Source: a virus | Virus record (IMG/VR): IMGVR_UViG_3300031773_000026 | Location: 1-29,277 of that record | DNA length: 29,277 bases | Direction: 5' to 3' (one strand) | In this document: piece by piece, positions 14,518 to 19,635 of the stretch | Layout of the letters: each line of letters starts with the position of its first letter | How positions within the stretch are numbered: position 1 is the first letter of the stretch | Position numbers and translations under genes: made by a program | Notes under the pieces: model-generated | The model's input: the letters and a program-made list of their open reading frames with translations, nothing else | What the model was told of the DNA's origin: nothing | The model's database searches: none

Positions 14518-14536
14518 ACCTACAGGAACCCAAACA

Positions 14537-14668
14537 GTGAAAAACTTTTTTTTCTTTCTATGCGTCGCGGCGGTCTTCTATACCGCCCTTGACGGATCAT
14601 TAACAAACATGACCAAGGCAGATTGTCAGGCCGGAATACAGAAAGCGTGCGCGGAGCTAATCAAATGA
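14537..14668 (+). CDS. Small exported or membrane peptide (43 aa, GTG start)
   Basis: A GTG at 14537 opens 43 codons ending in TGA at 14666-14668. The product has a hydrophobic N-terminus (KNFFFFLCVAAVFYTAL), then a soluble part with two cysteines (DCQAGIQKACAELIK). The layout fits a signal-anchor or lipoprotein-like small protein. I recall comparable Cys-containing phage peptides. It lies 19 nt after the 80-aa gene and its stop overlaps the next ATG (ATGA at 14665), which strongly supports translation. Function unknown. Confidence 0.75.
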   Translation: MKNFFFFLCVAAVFYTALDGSLTNMTKADCQAGIQKACAELIK

Positions 14669-15144
14669 CTCTTTCTAACGACCAACTTAAAAGGCTTTTA
14701 AAACTTGTTTTGGATGCCCGCACCAAAGATGTTAATCGACTTGACGAAGAGCTACTTCAAAAATTAAGCATCGCATTTGTAGAAAGAACAATTGGAAAAG
14801 ATTACGATCAGAAAGAAAGAGAACCTCTGTCGAAAGAGCCTGTTCCAAAAGAACATGACTTCGAATGTATTTGGTCTACAAAAGAAACAGCAAAAAAATT
14901 GCATGTAACGCAATCAGACTTAAGGGCGCTACGTAATGCAAAAGAATTAAAAGAAGGATGGCATTACATGACAGGAAGATGGCCAAGACCTACAGCTATT
15001 TGGTACGACCTAAATCAAACTTGTAACCAGATACATGGAATTAGTTGGGATGATTTCAATAGCCCAAGCTTTGATTTAAAAGCACATACAGAAAGACGAA
15101 CAGCCCAAGCTTTTGAAGCGGCAAGAAGGAGGGCCAAGAAATGA
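14665..15144 (+). CDS. Helix-turn-helix protein of unknown function (159 aa)
   Basis: The start at 14665 (ATGA overlap with the peptide gene) is preferred over an upstream ATG at 14623 that would lie inside that gene. The N-terminal 55 residues are helical and charged. A linker follows, then at about 72-120 IWSTKETAKKLHVTQSDLRA with NAKELKEGWHYM has the layout of an excisionase/MerR-like winged helix. The C-terminus (ERRTAQAFEAARRRAKK) is strongly basic. It probably binds DNA. Context is an early cluster, so a regulator is plausible. Its stop overlaps the next gene's ATG. Confidence 0.8.
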   Translation: MTLSNDQLKRLLKLVLDARTKDVNRLDEELLQKLSIAFVERTIGKDYDQKEREPLSKEPVPKEHDFECIWSTKETAKKLHVTQSDLRALRNAKELKEGWHYMTGRWPRPTAIWYDLNQTCNQIHGISWDDFNSPSFDLKAHTERRTAQAFEAARRRAKK

Positions 15145-15362
15145 CCGTCGAACGATTCGCGCCCGGGACGCTCGTAAGAAAGCGCCCACCCTGTCACCCT
15201 GATTCAACAATTGGAACTGTTATCAAGCGTGAAGTATGGGAGCGCAAACGAAAAGGAAAGCTAGAACCTCAAAAAATTTCTTATTACGAAATTCTTTGGA
15301 GGGGCAAAACGAGAACCGACTGGCTACCTCAACAACGAATTAAAAAAGTCGAAGGAGTTTAA
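15141..15362 (+). CDS. Small SH3-like beta-barrel protein (73 aa)
   Basis: FAPGTLVRKRP, IGTVIKREVWERKRKGK, SYYEILWRGKTRTDWLPQQR and IKKVE form the alternating strand pattern of a small SH3/KOW-like barrel ('pG.lV.......GvV.......Y.V.W..g....'). The protein is very basic. It overlaps the previous gene by 4 bp (ATGA). Such barrels in phages often bind nucleic acid or host polymerase, but no specific role can be given. Confidence 0.8.
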   Translation: MTVERFAPGTLVRKRPPCHPDSTIGTVIKREVWERKRKGKLEPQKISYYEILWRGKTRTDWLPQQRIKKVEGV

Positions 15363-15366
15363 ACCA

Positions 15367-15720
15367 ATGACCCAAAAACAAGAACAAGACCAAATCAGGG
15401 CAATTAATCAAATTTGCTCGTTGATTGTTGGCGGTCGCGATGCTCGCGATACCGACATAATGAAGGATCGACCGTTACAAAGAGTTGAGAAATGTTTAGA
15501 GCTGGCTTCGCGTGAACAAGCCGAAACGGCTTCTGACCCAAACAATGACGCCGAAAAGTTTAGGAAGATTAAGCAAGTTTCAAGGAAGATTGACGCGCTA
15601 GGATCTTTACTCGTCTTGGCAAAACTTGTTGAGGAGCAAATGCAAGACCGCGCAGCCATCGCGGAAAATGCTTTTTTCCATGACGAATATTACGAACAAA
15701 CTGAAAAATTCAAACTATGA
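15367..15720 (+). CDS. Helical early protein of unknown function (117 aa)
   Basis: The 117-aa protein is predicted almost all-helical, with heptad-like Leu/Ile spacing (QIRAINQICSLIVGG, LQRVEKCLELASREQ, RKIDALGSLLVLAKLVEEQM). No recognised motif. It begins 4 nt after the previous stop and ends in an ATGA overlap with the next gene. Confidence 0.8.
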   Translation: MTQKQEQDQIRAINQICSLIVGGRDARDTDIMKDRPLQRVEKCLELASREQAETASDPNNDAEKFRKIKQVSRKIDALGSLLVLAKLVEEQMQDRAAIAENAFFHDEYYEQTEKFKL

Positions 15721-16019
15721 GAAAAGTCGATCGCCGTCGAACCAAAAAAGAAGACCCAACACGAACCCAATCCTTTAGAGACCGAATGAACAAACCCGCA
15801 ATTCTTGGCCCCGGATTATTATCTGGCGACGGAAGTTTTGAAGTGGATTTTTATCCCTATAAAAATTTAAGCGATCATTTCGTAAAGATCGTTCGCTTTC
15901 AAAATAGGACTGAATTTCGAGTTACGGTTAAGGCTCCGACGATGAGGGCAGAAGTTAAAAGACGACTCGAACATGAAGGCTTTAAACATATTCGGGACAA
16001 TAGACACCCGATCAGTTGA
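15717..16019 (+). CDS. Basic early protein of unknown function (100 aa)
   Basis: The N-terminus is very basic (MRKVDRRRTKKEDPTRTQSF), followed by a beta-rich part (SGDGSFEVDFYPYKNLS, FVKIVRFQNRTEFRVTV) and a final helix. No family recognised. Its TGA stop is embedded in the -35 box (TTGACA) of promoter P4, so gene end and next promoter overlap. Confidence 0.78.
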   Translation: MRKVDRRRTKKEDPTRTQSFRDRMNKPAILGPGLLSGDGSFEVDFYPYKNLSDHFVKIVRFQNRTEFRVTVKAPTMRAEVKRRLEHEGFKHIRDNRHPIS

Positions 16020-16044
16020 CAAGTTTATTTGGCGTTTGTATACT
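16016..16044 (+). promoter_or_regulatory. Early promoter P4 (TTGACA-17-TATACT)
   Basis: -35 at 16016-16021, -10 at 16039-16044, followed by AAGGAAGTCA and the leader ACGAACCAC before the ATG at 16071. Confidence 0.92.
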
Positions 16045-16070
16045 AAGGAAGTCAATTACACGAACCACAA

Positions 16071-16403
16071 ATGACAATTCTTCAACCTCTTGAATTTGTT
16101 CCCGGCCAAATCTGCATGATGAAGTGGGGCGCGACAATGACTCTTGTTGACTTCTATCAAGTAACACGCAGGACAGCCAAAACTGTATGGTTTAAAAAAG
16201 TTCCAAGCGTTGTTCATTCTCACGACGGTTACGGACAAGCAGGGAAAAAACTTCCTGACTTGAAAACCGAAAAGAGAGGACCAGAGTTCAGAAAGAAAAT
16301 CAAGATTGATCGTTATGATGGCGGAGAACAAGCGTGGGAAGAATACAAAGGTTTTATTGAACCTTGGAACAACCAACCAATTGCCTTCGACACATACGAC
16401 TAA
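16071..16403 (+). CDS. Conserved phage protein with 'DFYQV..RTAKTV' motif (110 aa)
   Basis: The segment MTLVDFYQVTRRTAKTVWFK at about 22-43 matches a widespread small phage family ('..qtnvdFyqV.k.t..tV.lr.i') of unknown function, followed by a basic strand region with FRKKIKIDRYD. An antisense ORF over the same bases is a shadow: the plus frame has its own promoter, leader and terminator. Confidence 0.85.
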   Translation: MTILQPLEFVPGQICMMKWGATMTLVDFYQVTRRTAKTVWFKKVPSVVHSHDGYGQAGKKLPDLKTEKRGPEFRKKIKIDRYDGGEQAWEEYKGFIEPWNNQPIAFDTYD

Positions 16404-16426
16404 AGAGCCATAAGGCTCTTTTTTTT
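16403..16426 (+). terminator. Intrinsic terminator after the 110-aa gene
   Basis: AAGAGCC-ATAA-GGCTCTT followed by T's; starts at the stop codon. The T run overlaps the -35 (TTGCAA) of promoter P5. Confidence 0.92.
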
Positions 16427-16453
16427 GCAATAAATTATTCCTGCATGTATACT
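16425..16453 (+). promoter_or_regulatory. Early promoter P5 (TTGCAA-17-TATACT) driving a probable ncRNA
   Basis: -35 TTGCAA at 16425-16430 and -10 TATACT at 16448-16453, followed by AAAGAA and GTCA at 16460, as in the coding units. Confidence 0.85.
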
Positions 16454-16459
16454 AAAGAA

Positions 16460-16583
16460 GTCAGGCGGAACGACATGAGGCCCGCCGCTTTTGCCACCTC
16501 AAACCCGAACGAAGGTGGGCGCGGGTTAGCCGCGGCGAGTTAACTAACCGGACTGGTCCCACGATACGGGACCATTTTTTTTT
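16460..16583 (+). ncRNA. Candidate phage small RNA (about 124 nt)
   Basis: Between promoter P5 and a strong terminator there is a clearly GC-rich stretch unlike the AT-rich surroundings. It can form four successive hairpins: GGCGG/CCGCC (464-468/482-486), CCACC/GGTGG (494-498/514-518), GGTTAG/CTAACC (524-529/544-549) and the terminator (554-574); add 16000. The predicted 5' end is the same GTCA as in the mRNAs. The only ORF is 22 codons (ATG 16475 to TAA 16543) and lacks the GAACCA leader, so a coding role is less likely but not excluded. No known RNA family recognised. Confidence 0.6.
16554..16583 (+). terminator. Intrinsic terminator of the candidate small RNA
   Basis: TGGTCCC-ACGATAC-GGGACCA (7 bp) followed by nine T's. 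Confidence 0.93.
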
Positions 16584-16589
16584 AATTAG

Positions 16590-16618
16590 TTGACACCCTG
16601 CAAGATAATATGTATACT
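16590..16618 (+). promoter_or_regulatory. Early promoter P6 (TTGACA-17-TATACT)
   Basis: -35 at 16590-16595, -10 at 16613-16618, then AAAGGAGTCA and leader CAAACGAACCACA before the ATG at 16644. Confidence 0.92.
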
Positions 16619-16643
16619 AAAGGAGTCAGTCAAACGAACCACA

Positions 16644-16913
16644 ATGAACACTTTCTTCAACCTCAACAAGCCAAGAGCAAAGAAAGCGTGTTGGATCATC
16701 CTTAACGCAGTCGAAGCAGCAAAAGGAACAAAGGGCATCGACCGCAACTACATGATCCAAACCTTCAAAGCTTTCGGATATGTTCAGCACTTAGCAGAAA
16801 GAGCAACAACCGCGTTGATCGAAGCAAACACCGACATCAACCACTGGAGCCGCTGGCAATCAAACACAACAGAAGATGGAAACGTTTTCTACCTACCTTG
16901 CAGCCTCGGCTAA
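16644..16913 (+). CDS. Early protein of unknown function (89 aa)
   Basis: The start is ATG 16644, since the longer frame from 16590 runs through the promoter. The protein starts MNTFFNLNKPRAKKACWIIL and contains KGTKGIDRNYMIQTFKAFGY, a helix pair of winged-helix type, and an N-terminal basic patch. It may bind DNA, but no family is recognised. It is monocistronic: own promoter, GAACCAC leader, terminator 13 nt after the stop. Its 5' coding end resembles that of the gene at 14275. Confidence 0.85.
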   Translation: MNTFFNLNKPRAKKACWIILNAVEAAKGTKGIDRNYMIQTFKAFGYVQHLAERATTALIEANTDINHWSRWQSNTTEDGNVFYLPCSLG

Positions 16914-16925
16914 CTAAAACAAACC

Positions 16926-16949
16926 AGACCCACAAGGGTCTTTTTTTTT
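16926..16949 (+). terminator. Intrinsic terminator after the 89-aa gene
   Basis: AGACCC-ACAA-GGGTCT followed by T's, 5 nt before the next -35. Confidence 0.9.
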
Positions 16950-16954
16950 GCTTG

Positions 16955-16983
16955 TTGACAAGTTCTAAATTTATATGTATACT
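16955..16983 (+). promoter_or_regulatory. Early promoter P7 (TTGACA-17-TATACT)
   Basis: -35 at 16955-16960, -10 at 16978-16983, then AAAAGAGTCA and leader ACGAACCACA before ATG 17009. Confidence 0.92.
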
Positions 16984-17008
16984 AAAAGAGTCAATCACAC
17001 GAACCACA

Positions 17009-17260
17009 ATGGAAATCACAAAGCCTTCTGAAACAATCACCGGATACACATTTCAGATTTCAGCAAAGCAAAATCTTTGCGTTGTAGTTAGCAAAGGCGA
17101 GTTTCCAAATTGCACCGTTACAGTCAAAACAATAGGCGGTCGTAATCTTCCATTCGGAAAAGTTTTCCACGGCGCGGACTGCTTACTTCAAGCGCTTGAT
17201 TCTTACAAAAGAGCAGCGGTTAAAAAAGGAATCCGTCAAGTGATTTCCGACATAAGCTAA
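17009..17260 (+). CDS. Early protein of unknown function (83 aa)
   Basis: The start is ATG 17009 because upstream codons in frame lie in the promoter. The protein is beta-rich at the N-terminus (TITGYTFQISAKQNLCVVVS, TVTVKTIGGRNLPFGKVFHG) and ends in a helix (LLQALDSYKRAAVKKGI), a small alpha/beta fold. No family recognised. It is a complete promoter-leader-gene-terminator unit; the terminator stem begins in its stop codon. Confidence 0.83.
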   Translation: MEITKPSETITGYTFQISAKQNLCVVVSKGEFPNCTVTVKTIGGRNLPFGKVFHGADCLLQALDSYKRAAVKKGIRQVISDIS

Positions 17261-17283
17261 GGGCCAAATGGCCCTTTTTTTTT
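17260..17283 (+). terminator. Intrinsic terminator after the 83-aa gene
   Basis: AGGGCC-AAAT-GGCCCT followed by nine T's. Confidence 0.93.
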
Positions 17284-17287
17284 AACT

Positions 17288-17485
17288 ATGAAACTAAAAA
17301 AAATCGACGTCAACATGACAAATGATCTTTTAAGCAGCGGTGCAATTCTTTACACCGTCGCATGGCTGCGAGAAGGCGAACAAACGGGCAAGATTAAATT
17401 CTGTTATGGAATTAACCAGTTCAAGGACGACGGCCTCCCGCTGGACGTCCTGACCGCCGTACAAGAAAAATTGAACCTGAACTAA
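17288..17485 (+). CDS. Small early protein of unknown function (65 aa)
   Basis: The protein reads MKLKKIDVNMTNDLLSSGAI then LYTVAWLREGEQTGKIKF and ends LDVLTAVQEKLNLN, an alpha/beta pattern. Its ATG lies 4 nt after the T run of a strong terminator, with no room for a promoter. Expression must therefore come from read-through or antitermination. It is coupled by TAATG to the next small gene. Confidence 0.78.
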   Translation: MKLKKIDVNMTNDLLSSGAILYTVAWLREGEQTGKIKFCYGINQFKDDGLPLDVLTAVQEKLNLN

Positions 17486-17610
17486 TGAAAAGATTTAATC
17501 CTTATCGTTTTATGAGGATCGGCGATCACGTCGTCGAAAACATTTACGAACCCGAATACTTTGAAGACGAAGAAACAGAAGAACTAGAGGACGACGATGA
17601 ACAATTCTGA
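17485..17610 (+). CDS. Small acidic protein (41 aa)
   Basis: An ATG overlapping the previous stop (TAATG at 17483-17487) opens 41 codons ending in TGA at 17608-17610. The N-terminal third is basic (MKRFNPYRFMRIGDH) and the C-terminal half nearly all Glu/Asp (YFEDEETEELEDDDEQF). It overlaps the next gene by 14 nt. The overlaps on both sides support it. Function unknown; strongly acidic small phage proteins can act as DNA mimics, but that is only a possibility. Confidence 0.7.
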   Translation: MKRFNPYRFMRIGDHVVENIYEPEYFEDEETEELEDDDEQF

Positions 17611-17857
17611 ACGGATTACATTCGCCGAACAAAGGCGAAAAGAATTACTATTCTTAATTAAGTGTTGGTCGAAAAATAGCGAGATGCCAAGAAAGCCTGA
17701 AGGGTCGGAATTATGGAGCGAAGTTCTTCAGGTCAGCGTGACGCCGGAAATAAAAAACGAAATATCAAAGATCGCCGCCGAGTCGGGAGAATCTCAGAGC
17801 AGCACGATCCGCAGGCTTCTAATGGAAGCCCTTGGAAAAGATCTTAATTGTAACTAA
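17597..17857 (+). CDS. Ribbon-helix-helix DNA-binding protein (86 aa)
   Basis: The C-terminal half is a clear ribbon-helix-helix domain: strand EVLQVSVTPEIKNEISKIAA, turn ESGESQSSTI and helix RRLLMEALGK. The N-terminal half is helical and basic. RHH proteins dimerise and bind operators through the strand, so this is likely a phage regulator. It ends the small-gene cluster and is followed by a promoter and the second candidate small RNA. Confidence 0.85.
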   Translation: MNNSERITFAEQRRKELLFLIKCWSKNSEMPRKPEGSELWSEVLQVSVTPEIKNEISKIAAESGESQSSTIRRLLMEALGKDLNCN

Positions 17858-17898
17858 TTGTTACGGCTAACTTCATTAGTATACTTTTAATGTATATT
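17858..17898 (+). promoter_or_regulatory. Promoter region of the second candidate ncRNA
   Basis: TTGTTA (17858-17863), 16 bp, TATACT (17880-17885) gives one promoter. A second hexamer context TGTATATTAAGGACATC (from 17891) resembles the conserved TGTATACTAAAGAAGTC of the other units but lacks a good -35. Either could start transcription. Confidence 0.6.
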
Positions 17899-17899
17899 A

Positions 17900-18070
17900 A
17901 GGACATCTCGGAGCGAGACACAAAGACCTCCAAGTTTCAACCGCCATTTACTGAACTTCGATCAGATAGGCTCCGCTAGTCGGATAAGTTACTAGGGCCG
18001 ATGACCAACCTCAAACCGTCGCCTAACAAGTTAGAGTTTTAAAAAAGCCTCCTTAACCGGGGGCTTTTTT
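17900..18070 (+). ncRNA. Candidate second small RNA (about 165-170 nt)
   Basis: No ORF longer than 13 codons with a sensible start is present between the promoter and the terminator at 18041-18070. Possible helices are TCTCG-GAG-CGAGA (17906-17918), AACTT/AAGTT enclosing the central part, CTAGT/ACTAG, and CTAAC-AA-GTTAG just before the terminator. The CTAGT/ACTAG and AACTT/AAGTT pairings would interlock, suggesting a pseudoknot or alternative folds. The exact 5' end is uncertain. No family recognised. The 3' end is antisense to the last few codons of the convergent small gene. Confidence 0.5.
18041..18070. terminator. Bidirectional intrinsic terminator
   Basis: AAAAAAGCCTCC-TTAACC-GGGGGCTTTTTT: 12 bp including one T-G pair, A-tract one side and T-tract the other. 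It works for the plus-strand RNA and is well placed for the minus-strand gene, whose stop codon lies in the loop. Confidence 0.9.
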
Positions 18071-18214
18071 AATGCAAGAACAAATTTTTTTCTGTCGGAT
18101 TAATTCATTATAAAGCCGATCACTTCTCTCAATTGCCTCGGCGGCAATTAAGAACGGATCGGCATGGCTCTCGAATAATTGAGCGCGAATTTGTAAAGCC
18201 TTAGACGTTGGCAT
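18053..18214 (-). CDS. Small protein with its own minus-strand promoter (53 aa)
   Basis: The start chosen is ATG 18214-18212; a longer frame to 18271 would translate the C9 tract. The product is helical (SKALQIRAQLFESHADPFLI, AAEAIERSDRLYNELIRQKK) with two cysteines near a basic C-terminus. It is the only minus-strand gene in the early block and is driven by the promoter at 18303-18332. Being divergent from the replication genes, it is placed like a regulator. Function unknown. Confidence 0.65.
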   Translation of the reverse strand: MPTSKALQIRAQLFESHADPFLIAAEAIERSDRLYNELIRQKKICSCIKKAPG

Positions 18215-18228
18215 CTCAGCCTCGGCGG

Positions 18229-18252
18229 TAGGGGGGGGGAATGTAGGAAAAA
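18229..18252 (-). repeat. C9 element, copy 1
   Basis: On the minus strand, TTTTTCCTAC-ATT-C9-TA lies about 15 nt upstream of the ATG at 18214. A near copy lies at 19598-19624, also about 15 nt before an ATG. Confidence 0.7.
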
Positions 18253-18302
18253 TAAAAACCCTGTATCCCAAAAGCAGGAAAAGTCCTATTGCTCCTATTC
18301 TT

Positions 18303-18332
18303 AGTATACAGGCATTGGCAACAATATTTCAA
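18303..18332 (-). promoter_or_regulatory. Minus-strand promoter (TTGAAA-18-TATACT)
   Basis: On the minus strand, TTGAAA (18332-18327) and TATACT (18308-18303) with an 18-bp spacer, followed by AAGAATAG, similar to the early plus-strand promoters. It drives the 53-aa gene. Confidence 0.72.
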
Positions 18333-18340
18333 TTGATGTA

Positions 18341-18370
18341 TTGACGACTTTTCGACGTGTGTCATTATAT
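18341..18370 (+). promoter_or_regulatory. Promoter of the replication/recombination cluster
   Basis: TTGACG (18341-18346) and ATTATA (17-bp spacer) or TTATAT (18-bp spacer). The downstream sequence lacks the AAAGAAGTCA block, so this promoter differs from the early set. The leader ends GAACCAAA before ATG 18409. Confidence 0.7.
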
Positions 18371-18408
18371 GATCGGAACACTTCACTACTGAAACAATCT
18401 GAACCAAA

Positions 18409-18984
18409 ATGGAAACAAAACCTATTCGAATTGATTGCAATCTGATCGACGAGTGCAACCTGATTAAGCCTTCATACATGTCCAGCAATGGTTTTATCAA
18501 TCACGTCATCAATGAGGGTCTTATAGCCCTTGACACACGTGCTAACTTGGGAAAGGCGACACAGACAAAGGAAGTTCAGAAAGAAGGGGAGCCTTTACCT
18601 ATTAATAATAAAACTATAGTTAATAATAAAAAGGTAAAAAATAAAATTTCAAAATTTCGATTCAAGCAAGAATTAATTCCTTTTATCTTGACGAAACACG
18701 CGGAGCGAATTGCTTTCTTTTGGTCGGTTAAGTCAGGAGCAAAAAGTGAAGCTTCATGGAAACAACTTCACAGGGGCTTGATTGATATACAAAAGAAATA
18801 TGGCGACGCTGTTGTTTCTGCTCAGATTGAATTGGCCATCGTTGGCGGTCCCCGTGGCCCGTGGTCTTCGATAACCCTTGCCAACTACGAGAAGATTAAC
18901 GGCGGCGGACAAGCCAGCAAAGAGCCGGCTCCGTCCGCTTTACAATCTCGGGTCTTTACAGCAGCAGGAGGTTTTGAAAACTAA
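18409..18984 (+). CDS. Probable replication-associated DNA-binding protein (191 aa)
   Basis: The N-terminal 50 residues have an RHH-like or recruiting pattern (PIRIDCNLIDECNLI, SSNGFINHVINEGLIAL). A Lys/Asn-rich AT-biased linker follows (about 60-85), then a helical domain (FKQELIPFILTKHAERIAFF, ASWKQLHRGLIDIQKKYGD) and PRGPWSSITLANYEKINGG. The last motif is typical of short phage proteins of the early module. No family name can be given. It starts the operon that leads to ERF and RusA, so a role in replication initiation or regulation is inferred. Confidence 0.8.
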   Translation: METKPIRIDCNLIDECNLIKPSYMSSNGFINHVINEGLIALDTRANLGKATQTKEVQKEGEPLPINNKTIVNNKKVKNKISKFRFKQELIPFILTKHAERIAFFWSVKSGAKSEASWKQLHRGLIDIQKKYGDAVVSAQIELAIVGGPRGPWSSITLANYEKINGGGQASKEPAPSALQSRVFTAAGGFEN

Positions 18985-19256
18985 TGGAACCAGCTTTCGA
19001 ACGTTCGACAATTGTCCGTCTTTTAAAAGGTGGATTAACAAGACCAAACCCCGCGAACCCAGAAGCCCCGATGTGGACGCTTAAAGACCTCGACCAATTA
19101 AGCCCCGGAGTCGCGGAACAAATCGCAACAGCAAACAATCACCCGACGTCGTTTCCTAATGGATATATAGGCGTTCAATTTGAAAACCTTGCTCGGGAAC
19201 ATTTACCCATCGGAGAGGCTGTCGAAATTATTGATCCTAAAGACTTGGCAACATGA
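18984..19256 (+). CDS. Conserved hypothetical protein (90 aa)
   Basis: Coupled by TAATG to the previous gene. The sequence includes PEAPMWTLKDLDQLSPGV and PNGYIGVQFENLAREHLP; it is compact alpha/beta with no known motif. ATGA-type overlap (4 nt) with the next gene. The ORFs read across this region in other frames are shadows. Confidence 0.78.
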   Translation: MEPAFERSTIVRLLKGGLTRPNPANPEAPMWTLKDLDQLSPGVAEQIATANNHPTSFPNGYIGVQFENLAREHLPIGEAVEIIDPKDLAT

Positions 19257-19594
19257 ACCAAACAGACCTATTTGATCAACCAACCGCACCACATAACAGA
19301 ACAGAAACATCAATCGAAGCGGCAATTGCTATTCAGCCCAAAATAAAAAAGGGACAGCAAACAATTCTAAATGCCGTTGAATTAGCTCCAGAAGGATACA
19401 CAAGAGAAGAAATTGCAACCGCGACAGGTTTACCCCTTGCGACTGTTTGCGCTCGCGTCAATGAATTAGTGAAAGATAAAAAACTTTCTTGTCGGATGAT
19501 ATTTGACCCGAAGGCAAAACCGTCTTTAATACTAAAGAAGATAACGAGGCCAACAAAGTCAGGACGAAAAGCCGAAGTTCTTTTTTTGTTTTGA
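19253..19594 (+). CDS. Winged helix-turn-helix protein (113 aa)
   Basis: Residues about 35-95 form a winged helix: KGQQTILNAVELAPEGYTRE, EIATATGLPLATVCARVNEL, then a wing with KLSCRMIFDPKAKPSL. This resembles the N-terminal DNA-binding domains of LexA/MarR-type regulators ('G.treEia..tgl...tv..rv.eL'). The N-terminus is polar and the C-terminus basic. It is probably a transcriptional or replication accessory factor of this operon. Confidence 0.85.
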   Translation: MNQTDLFDQPTAPHNRTETSIEAAIAIQPKIKKGQQTILNAVELAPEGYTREEIATATGLPLATVCARVNELVKDKKLSCRMIFDPKAKPSLILKKITRPTKSGRKAEVLFLF

Positions 19595-19597
19595 TTC

Positions 19598-19624
19598 TTT
19601 TTCCTACTTACACCCCCCCCCTTA
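19598..19624 (+). repeat. C9 element, copy 2
   Basis: TTTTTCCTAC-TTACA-C9-TTA lies directly after the winged-helix gene, 14 nt before the nuclease ATG. It shares the T5CCTAC block and exact C9 length with the minus-strand element at 18229-18252. Confidence 0.7.
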
Positions 19625-19635
19625 ATAATTGATTA

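Noticed and set aside
14623-15144. Upstream start at 14623 for the helix-turn-helix gene
   Set aside because: It would read through the overlapping 43-aa peptide gene; ATG 14665 forms a clean ATGA overlap.
16056-16430. 124-aa minus-strand ORF antisense to the gene at 16071
   Set aside because: Low-quality composition (Phe/Cys-rich) and no start context; the plus-strand gene has promoter, leader and terminator.
17811-17818. Extra CCGCAGG copy in the RHH gene (and others in coding regions)
   Set aside because: Flanking bases do not pair, so it lacks the hairpin seen in the three intergenic copies.
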